Assembly (NCBI RefSeq): GCF_000212355.1
Contig: NC_015496.1
Span: 992,001-1,056,000 of the forward strand
Source of the DNA: Dokdonia sp. 4H-3-7-5
GTDB taxonomy: Bacteria > Bacteroidota > Bacteroidia > Flavobacteriales > Flavobacteriaceae
Reading direction: 5' to 3'
DNA length: 64,000 nt
Shown here: in pieces, positions 43,560-51,838 of the stretch
Layout of the letters: the number at the start of each line of letters is the position of its first letter
Numbering within the stretch: the stretch's first letter is position 1
Program-made: the position numbers and the translations under genes
Notes under the pieces: model-generated
Told to the model about the DNA's origin: nothing
Seen by the model: the letters and a program-made list of their open reading frames with translations, nothing else
The model's database searches: none

Positions 43560-45101
43560 ATGGATGCTAACATAAAAACGCTCAACGAAAAAATTGAACT
43601 CGCACACCTAGGTGGCGGTCAGAAACGTATAGACAAGCAGCACGAGAAAAAGAAACTTACTGCTAGAGAACGCATACACTACTTATTAGACGATGGCTCT
43701 TTTGAAGAAATAGGTATTCTTGTTACACACCGTACTACAGATTTTGGTATGGAAAAAGAGATTTATTATGGAGATGGTGTGGTCACTGGTTATGGTACAG
43801 TAAACGGTCGTTTGATTTACTTATTTGCACAAGACTTTACAGTTTTTGGAGGAGCACTCTCTGAGACACATGCTGAGAAGATTTGTAAAATAATGGATCT
43901 CGCTATGAAAACTGGAGCCCCATTAATAGGGCTTAATGATTCTGGTGGAGCACGTATACAAGAAGGTGTACGCTCACTAGGAGGTTATGCAGATATCTTT
44001 TACCGCAATGTACAGGCATCTGGTGTAATCCCGCAAATCTCGGCTATTATGGGACCTTGTGCCGGTGGAGCAGTTTACTCTCCAGCAATGACAGACTTTA
44101 CTATGATGGTAGAGAACACCAGCTACATGTTTGTAACGGGACCTAACGTTGTAAAAACAGTGACTAATGAAGAAGTAACCTCAGAAGAACTAGGTGGCGC
44201 AAGTACGCACAGCTCAAAATCTGGTGTAGCACATATCACCTCTTCTAATGACGCACAATGTCTAGAAGATCTAAAATCACTGTTGAGCTACTTGCCTCAA
44301 AACAATACAGAAACACCTAAGAATTTACCGTTTACACTTAAGGATGAGGTGCGCGACCAGCTTGCAACCATTATCCCATATAGTGCAAACAAGCCTTATG
44401 ATATGCACGAGGTAATTACGGGTATTATAGATGAAGATTCTTTTTATGAGATCCATAAAGATTATGCTGAGAATATCATTGTAGGTTTTGCTCGTTTAGG
44501 GGGTCGTAGTGTGGGTATCGTTGCAAATCAGCCTATGTTTCTTGCAGGAGTACTAGATGTAGATAGCTCTAAAAAAGCAGCTCGTTTCACAAGATTTTGT
44601 GACTGTTTCAATATTCCTTTGCTAGTTCTTGTAGATGTTCCAGGTTTCCTTCCAGGTACAGATCAGGAGTGGAATGGTATTATTACAAACGGAGCAAAGT
44701 TATTATACGCACTCAGTGAGGCAACCGTACCAAGAGTAACGGTAATTACAAGAAAAGCATATGGTGGTGCTTATGATGTAATGAACTCTAAGCACATAGG
44801 TGCAGACCTTAACTATGCATGGCCTAGTGCTGAGATAGCAGTTATGGGTGCAAAAGGAGCCAGCGAGATTATCTTTAGAAAAGAAATAAGCGCAGCAGAT
44901 AATCCTGAAGAAAAACTACTTGAAAAAGAAAGTGAGTATGCAGAGAAATTTGCAAACCCTTATCGAGCAGCACAACGTGGTTTTATAGATGAAGTGATTA
45001 TGCCACAAGATACGAGACGCAAACTTATCAAAGCATTTAGTATGCTAGAAAACAAGAAGGTGGAGCTTCCTAAAAAGAAACACGGTAACATTCCTTTATA
45101 G
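43560..45101 (+). CDS. Acyl-CoA carboxylase carboxyltransferase (beta) subunit
   Basis: A 513-residue carboxyltransferase of the PccB type transferring carboxyl from biotin to an acyl-CoA, probably propionyl-CoA. It contains both crotonase-like halves: [19 protein letters not shown] and [16 protein letters not shown] in the first, [17 protein letters not shown] and [13 protein letters not shown] in the second. Length matches PccB. It closes the operon and is followed by an 8-bp GC-rich terminator. Methylmalonyl-CoA production from propionate would be the expected physiological use; acetyl-CoA is the alternative substrate. Confidence 0.93.
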   Translation: MDANIKTLNEKIELAHLGGGQKRIDKQHEKKKLTARERIHYLLDDGSFEEIGILVTHRTTDFGMEKEIYYGDGVVTGYGTVNGRLIYLFAQDFTVFGGALSETHAEKICKIMDLAMKTGAPLIGLNDSGGARIQEGVRSLGGYADIFYRNVQASGVIPQISAIMGPCAGGAVYSPAMTDFTMMVENTSYMFVTGPNVVKTVTNEEVTSEELGGASTHSSKSGVAHITSSNDAQCLEDLKSLLSYLPQNNTETPKNLPFTLKDEVRDQLATIIPYSANKPYDMHEVITGIIDEDSFYEIHKDYAENIIVGFARLGGRSVGIVANQPMFLAGVLDVDSSKKAARFTRFCDCFNIPLLVLVDVPGFLPGTDQEWNGIITNGAKLLYALSEATVPRVTVITRKAYGGAYDVMNSKHIGADLNYAWPSAEIAVMGAKGASEIIFRKEISAADNPEEKLLEKESEYAEKFANPYRAAQRGFIDEVIMPQDTRRKLIKAFSMLENKKVELPKKKHGNIPL

Positions 45102-45143
45102 CGTCTTATTTAAGATAAATAAACACATCATTACTGTATAAAG

Positions 45144-45163
45144 AGGCGCTTTAATAAGCGCCT
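45144..45163 (+). terminator. Terminator of acyl-CoA carboxylase operon
   Basis: A perfect 8-bp stem AGGCGCTT with TAAT loop and a run of six T. Confidence 0.88.
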
Positions 45164-45180
45164 TTTTTAATTGGTATTAA

Positions 45181-45188
45181 TAACTTTG
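45181..45188 (+). promoter_or_regulatory. -7 box TAACTTTG of recQ
   Basis: Exact box ending 4 bp before ATG 45193, downstream of the carboxylase terminator. Confidence 0.45.
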
Positions 45189-45192
45189 TAAG

Positions 45193-47283
45193 ATGGTTGC
45201 AACACAAGAATTACACTCCCTTTTAAAAACTCATTTTGGCTACGATAATTTCCGCCCTAACCAGCAAGAGATTATAGAATCTGTGTGTCGTGGAGATGAC
45301 GCACTTGTTATTATGCCTACTGGTGGTGGTAAATCCATGTGTTTTCAATTGCCCGCACTTGCGCTAGATGGAGTTGCTCTTGTAATCTCACCTCTTATTG
45401 CCTTAATGAAAGATCAGGTAGATGCGCTACGTGCAAACGGCATAAGAGCAGCCTACTACAATAGCACACAACCTCTAGAAGAAACTCAGCAAGTATTATC
45501 AGATTTACAAAGCGGCGCCATAGACCTCATCTATGTTGCACCTGAAAGCCTACAAATGTTAGACGGAGCACTTAATGCCGCAACCATTTCATTAATCGCC
45601 ATAGATGAAGCACACTGTATCTCATCATGGGGTCACGATTTTAGACCTGCATACACGCAACTAGGCTATCTAAAAAGACGCTTTCCACAAGCACCACTTA
45701 TTGCCCTTACCGCAACAGCAGACAGATCAACACAAGATGATATTGCGGATCAATTAGGAATAAGCAATGCAAAAAAGTACGTCTCTTCTTTTGATAGACC
45801 TAACCTCTATCTCGATGTGAGACCTGGCCAAAAACGTAATGATCAGATTCTTGATTTCCTTGAAGAGCACCCTGGAGAAAGTGGTATCATTTACTGTCTT
45901 TCTAGAAAAAGTACAGAGTCTCTAGCTGCCAAACTACAAGCTAACGGTTATAAAGCGGCTGCATACCACGCAGGGATGCACGCAGAGCAACGTTCAAAAG
46001 TTCAAGAAGATTTTATAAATGATACGACGCCCATAATTTGTGCTACCATCGCCTTTGGTATGGGAATAGATAAGAGTAACGTGCGATGGGTGATCCACTA
46101 CAACATGCCTAAAAATCTTGAAGGATATTATCAAGAAATAGGTCGTGCTGGACGTGATGGCTTACCTGCTCACACCTTACTTTTTTATAGTTATGCAGAC
46201 ACCCTACAGCTAAGACAGTTTATAGACGGAGCAAAAAATGCCGACTACCAAATGGCAAAGCTCGATCGTATGCAACAGTATGCAGAAGCGCTGAGTTGTA
46301 GACGTAAAGTGCTTATCAACTACTTTGGCGAGTTTCTCTCTGAGGATTGCGGAAACTGTGACATTTGTAACAGTCCGCCGGCATATTTTGACGGTACTGT
46401 ACTTGCTCAAAAAGTACTTTCGGGCGTTGCTCGTATGCAACAAAAAGAAGCGATGGGTACCGTGATTGACGTTTTAAGAGGTTCGCAAAACGCTCAAGTA
46501 TATGACAAAGGCTATCAAGAAATAAAAACTTACGGAGCCGCAAAAGATGTTCCCTGGAGAGACCTTCAGCAATATATTGTGCAGCTTATCAATCAGGGAT
46601 TGTTAGAAATACGCTTTCGCGAAAGCGGAAGATTATTACTCACCCCACTTGCTAAAGAAGTTTTATACGACGGAAAAAACATACAACTGGCTAAACTCAC
46701 CAAGGTTAAAACCGAACCTGTTACGAAAGAACGCAAACCTAAAAAACCAAAAGGAACGCTCTTTGAAAAGCTGCGCGAACTACGCTCAGAACTTGCTAGA
46801 GATGCAAATGTGGCTGCATATATTGTATTTTCTGATACTTCCCTTAAGGATATGGAAGATCAAGAACCTGTAACTCAAAAGCAGTTTTTAGACATTCAAG
46901 GTGTAGGACAAGCAAAGATGGAAAAATATGGCGCAGATTTTATAAAGGTCATTAAAGAGCATGTCCAAAAACCAAAACCTAAAAGCGGTAGCAAAACGTA
47001 TCTAGAGACTAAAAAACTCATCCAGCAAGGCCTTTCTCTAGAAGAAATTGCAGAGACCCGTAAACTCACTATAGGCTCTGTGTACAATCACTTGATGAAG
47101 TTACATGATGAAGGTATGGAGGTAGATTTTTACCAATTTATACAGCCCGTAGAAGTAAAGCAAGTACACGACGCCATTTTAAAGGTAGAAGACGCAGATA
47201 AGCTCAAATCTTTCTACGAATACTTTAAGGAAGAGATGCCATATTGGAAAATAAGACTTGCCTTATATTTAAAAGGTAAGTAG
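45193..47283 (+). CDS. recQ: ATP-dependent DNA helicase RecQ
   Basis: A 696-residue superfamily-2 3'-5' helicase. Walker A MPTGGGKSMCF near residue 42, DEAH box near 137, SWGHDFRPAY, GIIYCLSRKST, IGRAGRDG (motif VI), a zinc-binding RQC region with CRRK and CGNCDIC cysteines, a winged helix, an HRDC domain (about 525-600) and a C-terminal helix-turn-helix (LEEIAETRKLTIGSVYNHL). Its role is unwinding of recombination and repair intermediates. A -7 box TAACTTTG ends 4 bp before the ATG, so the mRNA may be leaderless. An iterated palindrome is embedded, read as IRFRESG. Confidence 0.96.
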   Translation: MVATQELHSLLKTHFGYDNFRPNQQEIIESVCRGDDALVIMPTGGGKSMCFQLPALALDGVALVISPLIALMKDQVDALRANGIRAAYYNSTQPLEETQQVLSDLQSGAIDLIYVAPESLQMLDGALNAATISLIAIDEAHCISSWGHDFRPAYTQLGYLKRRFPQAPLIALTATADRSTQDDIADQLGISNAKKYVSSFDRPNLYLDVRPGQKRNDQILDFLEEHPGESGIIYCLSRKSTESLAAKLQANGYKAAAYHAGMHAEQRSKVQEDFINDTTPIICATIAFGMGIDKSNVRWVIHYNMPKNLEGYYQEIGRAGRDGLPAHTLLFYSYADTLQLRQFIDGAKNADYQMAKLDRMQQYAEALSCRRKVLINYFGEFLSEDCGNCDICNSPPAYFDGTVLAQKVLSGVARMQQKEAMGTVIDVLRGSQNAQVYDKGYQEIKTYGAAKDVPWRDLQQYIVQLINQGLLEIRFRESGRLLLTPLAKEVLYDGKNIQLAKLTKVKTEPVTKERKPKKPKGTLFEKLRELRSELARDANVAAYIVFSDTSLKDMEDQEPVTQKQFLDIQGVGQAKMEKYGADFIKVIKEHVQKPKPKSGSKTYLETKKLIQQGLSLEEIAETRKLTIGSVYNHLMKLHDEGMEVDFYQFIQPVEVKQVHDAILKVEDADKLKSFYEYFKEEMPYWKIRLALYLKGK
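46612..46627. repeat. Iterated palindrome copy 16 (perfect 16-mer)
   Basis: Within recQ between the winged-helix and HRDC regions, read as RFRES. Confidence 0.95.
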
Positions 47284-47310
47284 TTTTCTTTTTTGCCTAT
47301 TTTTAAGGCT

Positions 47311-48753
47311 ATGAAGGAATTTACGCTTTCGCGAAAAATAGGCTTTATCATCGGCCCTTTGCTATATATTTTATTACTCGCAGCACCCGTTGAGCTCATA
47401 AATCCAGCGATAGACAAGGTGATTGCTGTCGCTTTGTGGATGATTATCTGGTGGGTTACAGAAGCTGTTTCCATCTCTGTTACGGCACTTATTCCGCTTG
47501 CTCTATTTCCCTTACTCGGTATTGGAGACATAAAGGAAGTCGCCAGTAACTATGCAAATCCTATTGTGTATCTATTTTTTGGAGGATTTGTAATCGCGCT
47601 AGCGCTAGAAAAAGTTAACCTGCACAAACGGATAGCCCTCTCTATTCTTAAAATTACGGGCACAAAGGCAAACGGAATCATACTAGGCTTTATGATTGCC
47701 ACTGGTTTAATGAGCATGTGGATTTCAAACACAGCAAGTACGGTCGTGATGCTCCCAATCGCCGTGTCTGTCATTCAACTTCTTATAGATGACGAAGATG
47801 GTTTTACAAAAAACGACCGCAACTTTGCTCTAAGCATTATGCTAGGTATCGCTTTTGGCGCAAATATAGGAGGAATGGCAACCTTAATAGGTACACCGCC
47901 TAACTCTGTAATGCTTGCATTCCTTAATGAGAGTTATAATATAGACATAGGCTTTTTCCAGTGGATGAAAATGGGAGTTCCATTCTCCATCATACTGATG
48001 ATCATCACATATTTTATGATTACAAGAGTCTTCTACAAGAATAACCTAGGCACCATTGGAAAGTCTGGAAATATCATACAGACCGAGTTAGATAAGCTTG
48101 GTCCAGTTTCAAAAGGAGAGAAAGTGGTCTTAGCCATATTTCTCATTACAGCAATCTCGTGGATGCTACGCTCCTATCTCAACCAACTACTACCAGAAAT
48201 CACACTTACAGATACAACCATCTCTGTGATTGCGGCGCTGCTGATGTTTATAGTACCTATCGATTATAAAAAAGGTTCTTTTCCGCTCAATTGGGAAGAT
48301 ACTTCTCGATTACCTTGGGGAATTTTAATCCTCTTTGGCGGCGGTCTCGCACTTGCCTCTGGACTGGCACAATCTGGATTTATAGATATGATAGGTTCCT
48401 ACATATCACAGCAGGAAGACTGGAGTATGTGGGTGGTGACTGCCGTGCTTATTTTCTTAATGCTCTTTATGACAGAATTAATGAGCAACGTTGCACTTGT
48501 CACTATCCTTGTTCCATTAGTAGTAGGTATTGCCATAGGAATGGATGTGCCTATGCTACAAATGGTCATCCCCGTAACACTTGCTTCTAGTTGTGCATTT
48601 ATGCTGCCTATGGCAACACCGCCTAACGCGATAGTCTTTGCAAGTGGTCACGTGCGTGTAAATCAGATGGCGCGCGTGGGTGTGTTTTTAAATTTAATTT
48701 CGGTGGGATTATTATTTGCGCTGGCTTACTATGTGGTTCCGGTATTGTTTTGA
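47311..48753 (+). CDS. DASS/SLC13-family sodium-coupled anion transporter
   Basis: About 480 residues with 11-12 membrane helices, a divalent anion:sodium symporter. The paired family motifs are visible: ISNTASTVVMLPIA and MSNVALVTILVPL, each followed by a TPPN-containing loop (GTPPNSVM and ATPPNAIVF). Likely substrates are C4-dicarboxylates such as succinate, or sulfate. A TTG start at 47293 is possible, but ATG 47311 gives a cleaner N-terminus. It begins 27 bp after recQ and may be co-transcribed. An iterated palindrome falls in codons 5-10, read as TLSRK. Confidence 0.92.
   Translation: MKEFTLSRKIGFIIGPLLYILLLAAPVELINPAIDKVIAVALWMIIWWVTEAVSISVTALIPLALFPLLGIGDIKEVASNYANPIVYLFFGGFVIALALEKVNLHKRIALSILKITGTKANGIILGFMIATGLMSMWISNTASTVVMLPIAVSVIQLLIDDEDGFTKNDRNFALSIMLGIAFGANIGGMATLIGTPPNSVMLAFLNESYNIDIGFFQWMKMGVPFSIILMIITYFMITRVFYKNNLGTIGKSGNIIQTELDKLGPVSKGEKVVLAIFLITAISWMLRSYLNQLLPEITLTDTTISVIAALLMFIVPIDYKKGSFPLNWEDTSRLPWGILILFGGGLALASGLAQSGFIDMIGSYISQQEDWSMWVVTAVLIFLMLFMTELMSNVALVTILVPLVVGIAIGMDVPMLQMVIPVTLASSCAFMLPMATPPNAIVFASGHVRVNQMARVGVFLNLISVGLLFALAYYVVPVLF
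47324..47339. repeat. Iterated palindrome copy 17 (right arm decayed)
   Basis: In codons 5-10 of the DASS transporter gene; core exact; read as TLSRK. Confidence 0.88.
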
Positions 48754-48758
48754 TATTA

Positions 48759-48774
48759 CGCTTTCGCGAAAGCA
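48759..48774. repeat. Iterated palindrome copy 18
   Basis: In the 29-bp gap between the convergent transporter and RibA-like genes; right outer base differs. Confidence 0.92.
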
Positions 48775-48782
48775 CACTCATA

Positions 48783-49295
48783 TCATAGCTCTGTAGGTTG
48801 AATACCACTTACACTAATGCCCAGATCTGTGAGTGTTTTGGTTTTCTTTTCATTACCCGTGATCATTGTGATAGAATTCACTTCTAGATGTTTTAAGATT
48901 TTTGCTGCAACGCTAAAATCACGATTATCCTTATGAAAACCTACAGCCTCGTACGCATCTGCTTGAGGCATACCTTGTTTTTTGAGCGGTAAAGTATTGA
49001 GGAGTGCATAATGACCATTTCCTTTTCCTTCTTGCTCTAGCCAGATTACAATACCCTTTCCTGCTCGTTCTATAAGTTGCTGTGATATTTCCATTTGCTC
49101 ACGGCAATCACACTCTATACTATTAAAATGGTGAGCAAAAATGCACGAGGAATGTACCCTGCAAAGCACATCTTCTGCTCCGCTCACATCTCCCATCACT
49201 AGCGCGTGACACTCCTTGATACCGTCATAAAAAAGAATCTCTTTATAAGTTCCATATTTAGTTTTGATGGTTCCTTCTGCTAGTTGTACAATCAT
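48783..49295 (-). CDS. GTP cyclohydrolase II (RibA)-like protein
   Basis: A 170-residue RibA-like protein. The zinc ligands of the family are present as Cys51, Cys62 and Cys64 (CRVHSSC, ECDC), and Arg125 in NRDFSVAAKIL matches the catalytic Arg of E. coli RibA. By visual alignment the catalytic Tyr of RibA (Tyr105 in E. coli) falls on a leucine and the EGRG motif is EGKG, so true GTP cyclohydrolase activity is uncertain. A separate bifunctional RibBA elsewhere would be expected to serve riboflavin synthesis. Follows the TPMT-like gene by 12 bp on the same strand. Confidence 0.78.
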   Translation of the reverse strand: MIVQLAEGTIKTKYGTYKEILFYDGIKECHALVMGDVSGAEDVLCRVHSSCIFAHHFNSIECDCREQMEISQQLIERAGKGIVIWLEQEGKGNGHYALLNTLPLKKQGMPQADAYEAVGFHKDNRDFSVAAKILKHLEVNSITMITGNEKKTKTLTDLGISVSGIQPTEL

Positions 49296-49307
49296 TGTGT
49301 TGTGATA

Positions 49308-49898
49308 TTAATTAGTTTGCTTTTTTACCATTTTGACAAACAACTCTTTATCTGCACGAGCAGCTACTGAGTTATAGGAAGTTTCCATTTTTTGAATATC
49401 AAAATGTTTTGAGAACAAGTTTTCATATTCCGCTACACTTCCTCCGTATGGTGGTCCTTTTTCGGTGAGTGGGAAGTTAAAAAGTAAGCCTACAAGTTTG
49501 CCTTTAGGTTTAAACAATGTACGCATATGTGCGACGTAAGCAGGTCTCAAATCTGGTTGTAATGCGCAGAAAAATGTTTGTTCTATGATTACATCAAACT
49601 GCCCGTCAAACTTGAAAAAATCTTCTTGTATAAGTTGCGAGCTAGGAAAATCTGGTACTCTCTGTTTCAAATTTTCTAATGCAAGTTGAGAAAAGTCTAC
49701 TACATACACATTTTTAAATCCCTCCTCCCAGCAGTACTGCGCTTCATGACTATAACCGCCACCAGGAATTAAAATTTTAAGGTCCTTATTTTCTAATTGA
49801 TCGAGGTAGGCTTTAATAGGTGGAGAGACCTCTTTTAAGTCCCAACCTGTACTTCCCTCTGCATAACAATTATTCCAATAGGTTGACGTGAGTTCCAT
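49308..49898 (-). CDS. TPMT-family SAM-dependent methyltransferase
   Basis: A 196-residue class I methyltransferase of the thiopurine S-methyltransferase family. SAM-binding motif I is LIPGGGYSHEAQY; the YWNNCYAEGSTGWDL N-terminus and FFCALQPDLRPAYVAHM segment are characteristic. Family members methylate thiols, halides or chalcogens (for example detoxifying tellurite/selenite or forming methyl halides), so the natural substrate is open. Co-directional with the RibA-like gene. Complete domain, no anomaly. Confidence 0.86.
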   Translation of the reverse strand: MELTSTYWNNCYAEGSTGWDLKEVSPPIKAYLDQLENKDLKILIPGGGYSHEAQYCWEEGFKNVYVVDFSQLALENLKQRVPDFPSSQLIQEDFFKFDGQFDVIIEQTFFCALQPDLRPAYVAHMRTLFKPKGKLVGLLFNFPLTEKGPPYGGSVAEYENLFSKHFDIQKMETSYNSVAARADKELFVKMVKKQTN

Positions 49899-49994
49899 GA
49901 ATGTAGGTTAGTTTTAAAACAACATCTAGTGCATAGCAATTTAAGTAAATTACGTGTAGCGAGTGATAAATGTAGCATGTGTTACTTGTAGTTA

Positions 49995-50010
49995 CGCTTT
50001 CGCGAAAACG
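49995..50010. repeat. Iterated palindrome copy 19
   Basis: Intergenic, 12-15 bp after the YfiR-kinase stop codon; one right-arm mismatch. Confidence 0.9.
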
Positions 50011-50022
50011 TAAAAAATCACA

Positions 50023-51822
50023 TTACTCAGCTTCAGGATTCATAGGGATAGTAAAATAAAAAGTGCTCCCTTCATTAATTTTTGAAGTTACCCAAATATT
50101 TCCTTTATGTATCCCGACAATCTTTTTACAATGCGCAAGTCCTATTCCGGTGCCTTTATATTGATCTGTTGTATGTAATCGCTGAAAGATAGAAAAAATA
50201 CGCTCCTGATGATCTTTACGAATACCTATCCCATTGTCTTTAAAAGAGAATTGCCACATCTTCTCATTAGGGTTCTCTAGGTTCGCAGTCTCGCTCACGT
50301 CAATATGTAATGTGGGTGATGTATCCTCTGCACAAAACTTTAAAGCGTTTGTGATTAAGTTTTGAAACAACAAGCGCAGCTCAATTTCAGAACCCATAAG
50401 GGTAGGAAGATTGGAATATGTAATGGTTGCATTTTTTCTTTTTATGAGTGCATAAATATCTTTCTCTAAGTCTTGTACCAACTTGTTACAATCTACCTCC
50501 GTAAAACTTCTAGTCTTACCTATGCGTGAGTATTCTAGCAACACATTTATAAGCTTAGCCATCCTCTCACTTGCCTCTTCTATAAATTCAAGACTCTGAT
50601 TGCCTAAATCGTCAAACTGTGCACTATAATCACTCCTTATAAGCCCAATGAAGCTTGATATGGTATTGAGAGGTTCTTGTAGATCATGGCTTGCGATATA
50701 GGCAAACTGCTCGAGGTCTTCATTTTTCTGACTGAGTTCTTCTGCCTGGGCTAGTATTTTTGCATTTTGCAATACAAGCTGTTTTGCAAGTTTGCTTTTA
50801 CTTTGGTAATTCTTATAAATTATAAATCCTGCCACCAGAAATAAGAAGGCGATGATTCCTAAAAGCCAGTTGATGTTCTCTCTAAGAGATAGCTCTACAG
50901 ACTGCTCGTCAAGCACTTTTTTCTGGACACTGAGATTTAAGTTTTGATTATCTATACTATCTTGATTGCGCTCTATTTCTTCTGCATTTTGAACTAAAAT
51001 ACGCTGTCTTCTTTCAAGTTCTTCTAGTTGAGATTCATTTTCTATTTCCAGTTCTTTTGCAATTTCTTGCTTTTCCTCTATGGTCTGTTTTTGAATCTCG
51101 TCCTCATCGAGCAAATCTTGAATGGAGTTATTTTTTAGTTTTACAATCTCTTGAATCGTATCTATAATCTCGTTTTTACTATTAATCTCTCTTTGGTGAG
51201 CTATAATTAAAGAGTCCTTTCTCTTTGCAATTTGCTTAGCTAGATTAAGTGAGTCTTGTGCTTCTATAAAAAGTGATTGCCACTTTTGTGAAGTTTTAAT
51301 GGCATAAAATTTTAAGGAAGGAGCAATAACAAAATCATTAATGCGCAGTAGTTCCTCATTGATTTGATGTCTAAATGTATTTCCAACTCTAACAATATTT
51401 ATCATCGAGGCATTAAATGCATATCCCTCAGACATTACTAATATGCCCTTTCCTTCTGAAGACTGAAGAATATATGGCATTTGGAAATTATATTTTTTGT
51501 TAACGTATAATATATCTACATCTGCTATATCTTTTACAGAAAGAAAATTGATGATTTCAACCGGTTTAGATTGTATTTGTCGTTTTTGAGCTATTGACTT
51601 AAAGTCGATAATGGTTCTATCAGGACCCAAAACTCCTATCTTAAAAGTATCTCCAGATTGAGGTGACCAGTTTACTTGTTGAGCAATATTAAAAACATAA
51701 ATAGCTCGTTGCACTCTAGCGACTTGTTCAACATTAGTCTGCGCTTGAATTTGAGCAGAAGACCCAAAGATTATTAAAGCGACCACAATCTTAAGTGCCG
51801 ATAATAGTTTGAAATCTTTCAT
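50023..51822 (-). CDS. Sensor histidine kinase with N-terminal YfiR-like domain
   Basis: A 599-residue kinase with a signal/anchor helix, a periplasmic YfiR/DUF4154-type domain (about 35-175: RAIYVFNIAQQVNWSPQ, FKIGVLGPD, VDILYVNKKY, GKGILVMSEGYAF), a long coiled coil (185-310), a membrane helix (about 316-337), HisKA with His379 in IASHDLQEPLNT and a complete HATPase (LFQNLITNALKF, DNGIGI, GTGIGLAHC). YfiR domains in other bacteria are periplasmic repressors acting on membrane signalling proteins. It is the last gene of an operon with a TonB receptor and two receivers, suggesting it senses the receptor's cargo or state. Signal unknown. Confidence 0.9.
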   Translation of the reverse strand: MKDFKLLSALKIVVALIIFGSSAQIQAQTNVEQVARVQRAIYVFNIAQQVNWSPQSGDTFKIGVLGPDRTIIDFKSIAQKRQIQSKPVEIINFLSVKDIADVDILYVNKKYNFQMPYILQSSEGKGILVMSEGYAFNASMINIVRVGNTFRHQINEELLRINDFVIAPSLKFYAIKTSQKWQSLFIEAQDSLNLAKQIAKRKDSLIIAHQREINSKNEIIDTIQEIVKLKNNSIQDLLDEDEIQKQTIEEKQEIAKELEIENESQLEELERRQRILVQNAEEIERNQDSIDNQNLNLSVQKKVLDEQSVELSLRENINWLLGIIAFLFLVAGFIIYKNYQSKSKLAKQLVLQNAKILAQAEELSQKNEDLEQFAYIASHDLQEPLNTISSFIGLIRSDYSAQFDDLGNQSLEFIEEASERMAKLINVLLEYSRIGKTRSFTEVDCNKLVQDLEKDIYALIKRKNATITYSNLPTLMGSEIELRLLFQNLITNALKFCAEDTSPTLHIDVSETANLENPNEKMWQFSFKDNGIGIRKDHQERIFSIFQRLHTTDQYKGTGIGLAHCKKIVGIHKGNIWVTSKINEGSTFYFTIPMNPEAE

Positions 51823-51838
51823 GAATAACCCATCCTTA

